A DNA stretch of 7,039 bases from CAZNMF01 sp964573795 (GTDB lineage: Bacteria > Acidobacteriota > Vicinamibacteria > Vicinamibacterales > SCN-69-37), in NCBI GenBank assembly GCA_964573795.1, contig CAZNMF010000080.1, positions 1-7,039 on the forward strand, written 5' to 3'. Numbering within the stretch: position 1 is the stretch's first letter; each line of letters begins with the position of its first letter. This document shows, piece by piece, positions 1 through 5,240 of this stretch. Made by a program: the position numbers and the translations under genes. The notes beneath the pieces were generated by a model. It saw only the letters and a list, made by a program, of their open reading frames with translations, had not been told where the DNA came from and made no database searches.

Positions 1-164
1 CGCGCCAGCATCGCGCTCATCGACTTCCGCGGACTGTCGCTGAGCAACCCGAGCAGGTACCGCCGAAACGCCCCGCGCTGCGCGACGTGGCCGAAGGCGC
101 TTTCAAACGGCTCGAGCCACGTCAGCAGCCGATCGATCCACGCGGGGGCATTCGCAGGCAGCAC
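1..164 (-). CDS. IS701-type (DDE) transposase, N-terminal part, cut by window edge
   Basis: About 54 residues are visible from a GTG start at 162-164; the rest lies beyond base 1. The stretch WIDRLLTWLEPFESAFGH, then VAQRG, RRYLLGLLSD and PRKSMSAMLA, has the look of the N-terminal segment of IS701-family transposases: a helical region, a Y-(x)-GLL step, then R-K-S before the catalytic part. The GTG is chosen because it is the first usable start after an in-frame TGA 15 bases upstream; no clear Shine-Dalgarno sequence precedes it. The catalytic residues are outside the window, so activity cannot be judged. A related IS4-group transposase is the main alternative. The gene points away from the beta-helix gene at 305 onward, whose 3' end lies 140 bases upstream of this start. 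Confidence 0.7.
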   Translation of the reverse strand, partial: MLPANAPAWIDRLLTWLEPFESAFGHVAQRGAFRRYLLGLLSDSPRKSMSAMLA

Positions 165-304
165 CGAGCCGCAGCGTACTCACGACGCCGCGCCGGTACA
201 AGGCCTTCGAAGGATCTGACAAAGTAGTACTAATTCGGAACGTGACAGACGAGGCAAATCGGGTGTCGCCTGTGTCAACCTTCAGGCGTTCACCGTTTTC
301 TCGC
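165..304. other. Intergenic stretch holding the presumed outer end of the IS701-type element
   Basis: There is no gene here. Going outward from the transposase start, the sequence TACTACTTTGTCAG on the minus strand (about 216-229) abuts CTAA at 230-233. IS701 elements often duplicate a 4-base YTAR target, so the element may end near base 229. This is only a guess, because the other end of the element is not in the window. A TTGACA hexamer occurs on the minus strand at about 272-277, but I see no good -10 box at the right distance. Confidence 0.25.
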
Positions 305-1350
305 CTACACGCATCCACTATTGCCTGACACCGTTATCGTTGTCACGCTTCCGACAATCGACGAGCATGCCACGCCGCTTCCAGATATCGTGTTATTTTG
401 ATTTTGCGAGTCGTGCACGTACCCGCCACCTCCGCCGCTAAAGCTGACGGCTATGCCTTGGTATGGATCTTCGATGTAGTTGTCTCTAACATGTATATAA
501 GTAACGTTATAGACACCTTCGGTGAACACATGAACGGCGCCTTTTCCGCTGCTGCCGTAGCCGTTCCTGTATAGTTCGTTCCAACGCACGTCGACGTCCG
601 AAGTAAACCACGACTCCCAATAGTCGCTGGTTCCGACCCTGACGCCTGGCTGCATGCTGTCAGCGATTGAATTATTAAATACTTCTACATACTGGCACGC
701 CTCGACGGTAATACCGCTGGCACCAGACAGATGGCTCTCGTTGTTGTAAAAGCCAACGTATTGATTCAGGTCGGTGTATCCGACGCATGAGAACGAGTCG
801 TCGCCTGTTCCCCACGCGTAGTTATTCTGAATCGTCACGCTGACGTTGGCCCCGACGTTGCGCCCGGCCACATGCACACCATCGGCCCACGTGTCGATAA
901 ATTCAGAGTCATATACGCCGACATTTTGTGAGCCTTCAATGACTATGCCCGCCGCCGATGTATAGTGAACTCGAATACCACTGAAGTTGACATTGTAGCC
1001 ATTGCTGACCCAAACGCCACCAGCGTGTGCGTCGTCGCCTGATCGGCCTGTCGAGTTTGCTGACCAGATTTCAAGATCATGAATCGATATGCCGCTGCTA
1101 TTTGTTATTCTTATGGCGCTGTGTGCGGGATCGATAGCCTTGAGTATCGTTGAGTTCATGCCCGATCCGACGAGCCATATCGTCGACTTCCCATTGATAT
1201 TCAGGTTGTCATCGTAGACGCATGTCCCACTTGGAAATACGACGCTGTCGCCTGGGCCGGCCGCGTCTATTGTATTCTGGATATAGATCGTGTCGACAGT
1301 GCTTCCGTCGCAGGCTGCACCATAGGTGGTTACATATAGCGTGTTGGCTA
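305..1350 (-). pseudogene. Secreted beta-helix (pectate-lyase-like) protein, mature part, separated from its signal peptide by IS630
   Basis: This is the 3' part of a gene whose start is at 2439. Removing the insertion at 1351-2361 and one TA gives a continuous frame of 373 residues. The mature protein begins ANTLYVTTYGAACDG, and its segment with Y-G-A-x-C-D-G, then N-T-I-D-A-A and V-x-F-P-S-G, is the opening pattern of pectate-lyase-superfamily (Pectate_lyase_3-like) beta-helices. After this come many N/G-rich rungs such as GISIHDLEIWSA, NVGVYDSEFIDT, YVEVFNNSIADS and YIHVRDNYIEDP. It probably acts outside the cytoplasm on, or binds to, a polysaccharide; no catalytic residues can be assigned. 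The 3' end, ITVSGNSGCV, looks natural. The gene is poorer in GC than its surroundings (two sampled 60-base rows give 45% and 48%). As it stands, an open frame from TTG 1405 or ATG 1396 inside the insertion runs into it, but lacks a signal peptide. Confidence 0.8.
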
Positions 1351-2312
1351 ATCCCGGTGGGCACTTGAATTGACGTACCCAGCGTGACGAAACCATTGCC
1401 GACAATGGCGTGGACGGACGACGTGGCGTGCGGCGCGCGCGACCTGGCGCAGCGCGCCGGCCGTCCGCGGCGCGTGTTTACGGATGCGCTTCTTGATCAA
1501 CCCCCACGCGGGTTCGATCGGGTTGAAGTCATGCGAGTACGGCGGCAGAAAGCGGATCGTGGCGCCGCGTGCCTCGATCAGCTGTCGGACCGTCGGCGAT
1601 TTATGCGCGTTGAGGTTGTCCAGCAGCACGATGTCGCCCCGACGGAGTCGTGGGGCCAAACGGGTCCGCACCCATGCTTCGAAACTCGCGTAGGTGACCC
1701 CGCGCCAACACATCCCGAGCGTCAGCCAGCGATCGGCGCGCATCGCCCCGATCAAGGTCAGGTTATCGCCCCAATTCATCGGCCGCGATTCCACGTATTC
1801 TTCGCCTCGCTTGACCCACGCATGCGACCGGCCCATCGCGATATTCACGCCCGCTTCATCGATGGGAACCAGACGTCGCGGGTCAATGGTCGCGCGCCAC
1901 GCGAGAAATGCCTCGCGTTTCGCATGAACGTCGGGTCGGTCACATTCACTCGGACGCCGCCGTTTTTTTTAAGGACGTACCCTTCGCGCTTCATCGCCCG
2001 CCGAAAGCTCGTCGGGTTGGTCCGTTCCGCGCGATCGACCCGCCGGTTGTATTCGCGACACAATTCGTCGCTCGTCCCATCAGGCCGCTCGCGAACGACG
2101 GCGTGCAACACGATGATTTCAATCGGCGATTGCCAGCCGCCACCGCGTGGTCGGGGTTCGATCGATTCGGTCGTCCGGTATTGCGCGACCCAGCGCTGCA
2201 GCGTGCGATATCCGACGCCGAACACGTCGGCGAGCTCGTGGTATCCGCCTTCGCCGGCTTCGTACGCGGCGACAGCGCGCCCACGAAACGCCACGTCGTA
2301 TGGTTTCGCCAT
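1348..2312 (-). CDS. IS630-family DDE transposase made by -1 frameshift
   Basis: The first frame starts at ATG 2310-2312 (MAKPYDVAFR) and holds a helix-turn-helix (residues about 24-46, YHELADVFGVGYRTLQRWVAQ). A longer frame from TTG 2342 exists, but MAKPY is the usual kind of IS630 start. At residues 115-117 the mRNA reads CTT then eight A (1963-1970). Continuing in frame zero leads to a stop near 1845, while slipping back one base gives KKKRRRPSE, DRPDVHAKREAF and the catalytic part. The joined protein is 321 residues. Its triad is Asp152 (LVPIDEAG), Asp232 (IVLLDNLNAHK) and Glu267 (NPIEPAWG), with 34 residues between the last two, as in IS630/Tc1 enzymes. It cuts and pastes its own element at TA sites. 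The stop codon TAG at 1348-1350 is made of the duplicated TA plus a host G. No catalytic damage is visible, so it may be active. Confidence 0.88.
1351..1376 (+). repeat. IS630 terminal inverted repeat (transposase 3' side)
   Basis: Read inward on the plus strand from 1351 this is ATCCCGGTGGGCACTTGAAT followed by TGACGT. It matches the opposite end at 23 of 26 positions; the differences are at positions 6, 8 and 9. The last codons of the transposase run through it. Confidence 0.9.
1962..1970 (-). promoter_or_regulatory. Slippery A8-C run, probable programmed -1 frameshift site
   Basis: Eight adenines followed by C on the mRNA strand sit exactly where the upstream frame loses, and the -1 frame gains, similarity to IS630 transposases. 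A-AAA-AAC and A7 runs are known -1 slippage sites in insertion sequences. The alternative is transcriptional slippage or a simple inactivating indel in the run. Confidence 0.7.
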
Positions 2313-2335
2313 GGCGTCAGTAAAGTACAGCTCGA

Positions 2336-2361
2336 ACGTCAATTCAAGTGCCTTCTGGGAT
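2336..2361 (-). repeat. IS630 terminal inverted repeat (transposase 5' side)
   Basis: Read inward on the minus strand from 2361 this is ATCCCAGAAGGCACTTGAAT followed by TGACGT. The inner 17 bases are identical to those of the other end. The transposase ATG lies 24 bases further in. Confidence 0.9.
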
Positions 2362-2439
2362 TAGGGCTGCGGATGGCGTTGCCATAGTAAATGCCAATAC
2401 GACCATGAACAGGAGATGGGTAGACAGAGTTGAACGCAT
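2362..2439 (-). pseudogene. Signal-peptide (5') fragment of the IS630-interrupted beta-helix gene
   Basis: ATG at 2437-2439 opens a classic signal peptide: MRSTLSTHLL, a hydrophobic core FMVVLAFTMA, then TPSAA and Leu26, where the insertion lies. The frame now runs a few codons into the element and ends at a TGA near 2347 (tail IPEGT). In the restored gene the next residues are Ala27-Asn28, giving an A-L-A signal peptidase I site, so the insertion lies at the cleavage site itself. The start is secured by a strong ribosome binding site four bases upstream. Frame check: 76 bases from here, plus the TA, plus 1044 bases from 305-1348, total 1122, or 374 codons including the stop. Confidence 0.88.
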
Positions 2440-2443
2440 AGAT

Positions 2444-2450
2444 CCTCCTT
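2444..2450 (-). promoter_or_regulatory. Strong ribosome binding site of the interrupted beta-helix gene
   Basis: AAGGAGG on the minus strand lies four bases before ATG 2439. It decides the start codon and shows that the signal-peptide fragment was a genuine translated gene start. Further upstream on the minus strand a TATAAG hexamer with CTTAAA 17 bases before it might be a promoter, but the -35 match is poor. Confidence 0.8.
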
Positions 2451-2545
2451 CGGGCCAAAATAGGCGGTGCCGTAGGCATAGCGCGACGGCATGACTTATA
2501 AGCAGTCTCACAAGCGGTTTAAGCCCGTGCGTCGTACCAACGGAT

Positions 2546-2965
2546 ATGGAACTGACGGACGAACGATGGCAACAGGTCGCCCCCTCGCCCGCCTCTTCTA
2601 GCCGCCGCCGCGGCACGCCGACGACGAGGGCCGGCCGTGGTGCGACACACGCCAGGTGTTCGAACGGGTCTTGTGGGTTCTGCGGTCCGGCGCCATCTGG
2701 AGGGATCTGCCGCGCACGTTTCCTCCGTGCCAAATCTGTCATCGGTGCTTTCAGCAATGGCGCACGCCCACGGCGCGCTACGCGCCGTGGGCGTGCAATC
2801 TGACAGAGGCGTCGCGCGCCGACGGCGAATCGACGCGAGGACGCCATCGATGCGACGTTCAGCAACGCGAAAAAGGGCCGCCCGCCGTTGGGTCCACGAA
2901 GCGCGGCCAAGGCTCGAAAATCATGGCGATCACCGAAGGTCGTGGCTGTTCGATCGCGTGCCTCG
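2546..2965 (+). pseudogene. IS5-type transposase relic, frameshifted and truncated
   Basis: The relic starts MELTDERWQQVAP, a typical IS5-group opening. It then changes frame to RPWCDTRQVFERVLWVLRSG, AIWRDLPRTFPPCQICHRCF and QQW. A stretch of about 80 bases with no similarity follows, containing a perfect hairpin. It resumes in another frame as AIDATFSNAKKGRP (the Asp of IDATF is the first catalytic residue), shifts again to PAVGSTKRGQGSKIMAITEG, and is lost at about SIACLGSAEP. At least three frame changes plus the missing second half, with the other catalytic residues, make it inactive. The 3' boundary overlaps an orphan signal peptide on the other strand, so the last 30 bases or so are uncertain. 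I could not define terminal repeats; the left end may lie near 2493-2510, where a partly palindromic GACTTATAAGCAGTCTC occurs. Confidence 0.75.
2762..2796. repeat. Perfect 16-bp inverted repeat (hairpin) with 3-base loop
   Basis: GCACGCCCACGGCGCG (2762-2777) and its exact reverse complement (2781-2796) flank the loop CTA. It lies inside the IS5-type relic at the point where similarity to the transposase is lost. No T-run follows on either strand, so it is not a standard intrinsic terminator. GCAAT occurs on both sides (2754-2758 and 2795-2799), the right copy overlapping the stem. Confidence 0.85.
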
Positions 2966-3016
2966 GCTCAGCAGAGCCAACAGCGCGAATGCCACAAGAG
3001 CGGTCGTTTGCCGCAT
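2930..3016 (-). pseudogene. Orphan signal-peptide start of a lost secreted or membrane protein
   Basis: From ATG 3014-3016 the frame reads MRQTTALVAFALLALLSRG and stops at TGA 2930-2932 after 28 codons. A positively charged start followed by a run of 12 or so hydrophobic residues is a typical signal peptide or membrane anchor. AGGAG (3024-3028) lies seven bases before the ATG, a good ribosome binding site. The hydrophobic part ends close to where the IS5-type relic on the opposite strand ends (about 2965), so the gene was probably cut there by that element and the remainder deleted. The mature product cannot be identified. It could instead be a real tiny membrane peptide, but the tail codons coincide with relic sequence, which argues against that. 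Confidence 0.5.
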
Positions 3017-3130
3017 GATGGTTCTCCTGTGGGGGGCGCTGGGAGAATACAATCAGGCTATGGACCATGGTGACGCAAAGTGACTCATCGTGCGACATTT
3101 TGGCCGTTGGCGCCCGCGAAGACGGCCGGG

Positions 3131-3460
3131 TCACGCGTCCCTGTGCCGAAGAGAGCCGCGCCTGTCCGAAGGCCGCGAACGTTTGAGCCACCGATTCAAT
3201 GTGGCTCTTGAGCAGCCAAGTCGAGCTGCCAGTTGTTTGCGAGAGACGATTGCGTCACTTGTCGTGATTTCGGCTAGTAGACGATCGACGGATGCTGCCT
3301 TGAATTCTTCGAACGACACTCCAACTTCCGACTTGAGCGTGCGAAGGACAGTCTGACGATGGATGCCGAGCGTGGCCGCGAGATCGCGTATCGTCATTGT
3401 AGGCTTGAGCTGTAGAGAAGCCTTGATTCTGACGACGATCGCCGAGTGGTTATAGCTCAC
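3131..3460 (-). CDS. Small DNA-binding protein with two helix-turn-helix segments (AraC-like character)
   Basis: This 109-residue protein appears complete. Residues about 22-43 (MTIRDLAATLGIHRQTVLRT) form a helix-turn-helix with the D-L-A-x-x-L-G pattern, followed by VGVSFEEFKAASVDRLLAEI. That arrangement resembles the first half of an AraC-type domain (helix-turn-helix, then G-V-S-F-x-x-F linker). Residues about 72-94 (VSRKQLAARLGCSRATLNRW) form a second helix-turn-helix. There is no ligand or receiver domain, so it probably acts as a stand-alone DNA-binding regulator; its targets are unknown. The GTG start at 3458-3460 keeps the conserved-looking SYNHSAIVVRIKASL segment, but no Shine-Dalgarno sequence precedes it. 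An internal ATG (residue 22) would remove part of helix 1. Nothing nearby is clearly its target, and it lies in debris between the IS5-type relic and the glycosyltransferase pseudogene. Confidence 0.7.
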   Translation of the reverse strand: MSYNHSAIVVRIKASLQLKPTMTIRDLAATLGIHRQTVLRTLKSEVGVSFEEFKAASVDRLLAEITTSDAIVSRKQLAARLGCSRATLNRWLKRSRPSDRRGSLRHRDA

Positions 3461-3783
3461 GGCTCAGGCGGTGGCCATCCGTCGGGAGCGAAGATGGCGA
3501 TGGGCTGGTGCCGAGTGAGCACGCGCGCGCCGTGCGTAATACCACGCGACTCGGGAAGTGACAGCTTACGTTTTCAGGCGAGGCGGTTGGAGCCGGCGCC
3601 ATGGTTCGGCCGAAACCACGTTCGTCCTCCTCGGTGTAGAGTGGGCCGGAAGGATGCACGTCGACCGTGGTTGCGACGCGCTTTGGCGACGGCTGCACGA
3701 CTAGAAGGCGTGCCATGCCAAGGACGTGGAAAAGATTAGCAGGATTACCGCGGTGATGCCAGCCGCGGACGTATTCGACCGGT
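3461..3783. other. Intergenic stretch without a recognisable gene
   Basis: I see no supported gene on either strand. On the minus strand, just after the glycosyltransferase pseudogene, one frame reads a hydrophobic GITAVILLIFSTSLAWHAF and stops near 3701. This could be a leftover membrane segment of a further decayed gene, but it has no start, no ribosome binding site and no flanking homology. Confidence 0.4.
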
Positions 3784-4840
3784 CTATTGCTCGGCGGCGG
3801 GCCGGAGCTGGACGCGCAGACTCGGATCCCGATACGTCCACCGCAGCGGCGATTCGACGAGCTCTTCGCGGACGGCCGCCGGCGGCGCGCGCACGGTAAA
3901 CGTGGCGCCTGAAGCGGGATGCGGGATCGATCGCGCGGAGTTCGGCGGCGCAGGCGTCGAACGGACGGCTGGCGACCGCGCTGACGCCGACGTTGCGGAC
4001 CGTGAAGGCGGCGCCGCGCACGAACGGCGCCCGCAGTGACGAGCGCCCAGAGCGCGAGGCCGAGTGCGCCGACGCGAACCCCGCCGCCGACAGATAGAGA
4101 TATCGCGACGGCAGCCCGAAGCGGAACAGGCTGAACGGCGCCAGCGCGACCATCGCGGTGAAGATGATGTATTGCGTCAATCGCCGGAGGCGCGCCCGCA
4201 CGCGGCCGGTTGCGCGTCGCCGGCAAGCGGCAGGAATGCCATTAGCGGAAGCGCGACGATCGCGGATTCGTGCGTCAGCAGCGCCACGATGAACGCGCCG
4301 ACCGACGCGCCGTATGCGCCGCGCGAGCCGCCACGCTCGGCTCGATTGAAGAGCCAGACGGCGATGACGCTGGCGAGCGTGGCCTGTACCTCGCTGACGG
4401 CGGAGATCCAGGCGACCGCCTCGACCGGTCCCGGCTGCGCGGCGAACAGTACTCCGGCCAGCAGACCGGCGGGGAACGACTCCACCACCGCGGCCACGAG
4501 CGCGCAGACGGCTAGGCTCGTGAGCCAGTGCCCGGCGAGGCTCAGCGCGTGGAAGGACGGCGCCGACCAGCCGCACACCGTGACCGCGGCGTCGAAGTAC
4601 ACGCCGCCGAGCGGCCGGTAGAAGTGGCCGTGGCGAAGCGGGTTCCGGCGATCGGCGGTGGTGGCGTGATAGGCACCCTCGATCCGCTGGAAGTCATCCG
4701 CCCAGAGCCCGGGCCCGCGCGATCGTCCGTAGACGATGACGATTCGTCAGGCCGAGGAGGGCCGCCGCGATGCCGCGGCGCGCCAAGCGGCTGCGCCCGA
4801 GCGACAAAAACGGCGCTTGCCGTGTCTCCGGACCGGTCAT
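3784..4840 (-). pseudogene. TMTC-like membrane glycosyltransferase pseudogene (several frameshifts, internal deletion)
   Basis: Pieces in different frames line up with the order seen in bacterial TMTC/PMT-like multi-membrane-span proteins. The start MTGPETRQAP with LARRGIAAALLGL (4840 to about 4745) is followed, after a shift, by GLWADDFQRIEGAYHATTAD, FYRPLGGVYFDAA and FHALSLAGHWLTSLAVCALV. Then come PGPVEAVAWISAVSEVQATL and LLTHESAIVALPLMAFLPL, up to a stop at 4177. Another frame gives RRLTQYIIFTAMVALAPFSL and FGLPSRYLYLSAAGFA, then one gives LGLALWALVTAG. The end ATFTVRAPPAAVREELVES and WTYRDPSLRVQLRPAAEQ reaches a stop at 3784-3786. D-D-F near the start, H-P/Q-P-x-x-V-E-A-V-A-W-I-S and R-Y-L-Y-L are the family's usual landmarks. 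The part expected between LMAFLPL and RRLTQY is missing, so there is also an internal deletion. At least four frame breaks make it non-functional. The ATG has no clear ribosome binding site. Confidence 0.72.
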
Positions 4841-5039
4841 GCGGTTGACGCACCGCTATGGTGCCATCGAACCTGGCTGACAGCAGCCGCGGGGCCGGAG
4901 AGGTGCGCGAGCGATCTATACTGTCCGCCTTGTCTGTCCGCGTCTCCGAGCTGAGCCCGACACCCCTATCACGCTGGTTCGCCGCTCCCCACACAGTCGC
5001 ACAGCACAGCTTCAGAGCCCGGACAGTCCTGGAGGTCAC
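4841..5039 (+). promoter_or_regulatory. Upstream region of the cold shock gene, possible -10 box TATACT
   Basis: TATACT at 4917-4922 is a good -10 match, but nothing like TTGACA lies 16-18 bases upstream. If used, it would give the cold shock mRNA a leader of about 110 bases, a length common for cold shock genes. No further element could be supported in this stretch. Confidence 0.3.
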
Positions 5040-5240
5040 ATGGCAGCGGTGAATGGCAAGATCAAGCGGTTGGTTGCGGACAAGGGCTTCGGATTCGTCG
5101 CGGACGAGAGCGGGCGCGAGTACTTCTTCCATCAGTCGGCGTGCGAGTCGTTCCGATCGTTGCGGGAAGGGCAGGCGGTCACGTTCGAGCCCGGCCAGGG
5201 GCCGAAGGGCCCGCGCGCCGAGAACGTGCGCACGGTCTAG
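5040..5240 (+). CDS. Cold shock domain protein (CspA family)
   Basis: This complete 66-residue protein has the usual length for a single cold shock domain. The RNP1 motif is KGFGFV (residues 15-20) and the RNP2-like motif is YFFHQSA (28-34), whose aromatic residues stack on single-stranded RNA or DNA. The opening MAAVNGKIKRLVADKGFG is the standard beta-1/beta-2 hairpin, but the Trp commonly found before the KGFGF motif (K-W-F) is replaced by Leu-Val. The C-terminus GPRAENVRTV is also typical. It should act in the cytoplasm as an RNA chaperone. GGAGG (5031-5035) lies four bases before the ATG and fixes the start. The gene is transcribed toward the beta-helix gene on the other strand, and its stop codon overlaps that gene's stop by three bases. 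Confidence 0.93.
   Translation: MAAVNGKIKRLVADKGFGFVADESGREYFFHQSACESFRSLREGQAVTFEPGQGPKGPRAENVRTV

Larger units (their letters stand above)
1351..2361 (-). mobile_element. Complete IS630-family insertion sequence, 1011 bp
   Basis: Both ends are defined by the sequence. The terminal inverted repeats are 26 bp (1351-1376 and 2336-2361), starting ATCCC and ending TTGAATTGACGT, with three mismatches. Each end is flanked by TA (1349-1350 and 2362-2363), the target duplication known for IS630/Tc1/mariner elements. With one TA removed, the flanks join as CTAG, the preferred target reported for the type element IS630. The element carries one transposase gene spread over two frames and nothing else. 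It interrupts a secreted beta-helix gene in the same orientation as that gene. Confidence 0.93.

Noticed and set aside
1384..2364. Long plus-strand open frame of 326 codons across the insertion sequence
   Set aside because: It is antisense to the transposase, which has a full catalytic triad and helix-turn-helix on the minus strand. The plus-strand product is rich in Arg/Pro and resembles nothing.
2762..2796. Rho-independent terminator
   Set aside because: The stem is perfect, but no run of T follows on either strand, and it lies inside a transposase relic.
3461..3783. Small membrane protein or further gene in the gap (hydrophobic run near 3701-3770, minus)
   Set aside because: No start codon with a ribosome binding site, no homology I recognise, and codon patterns on both strands look random.
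4542..5132. Minus-strand frame of 196 codons upstream of the glycosyltransferase pseudogene
   Set aside because: It overlaps the cold shock gene antisense and shows no domain; the recognisable glycosyltransferase pieces are in other frames.
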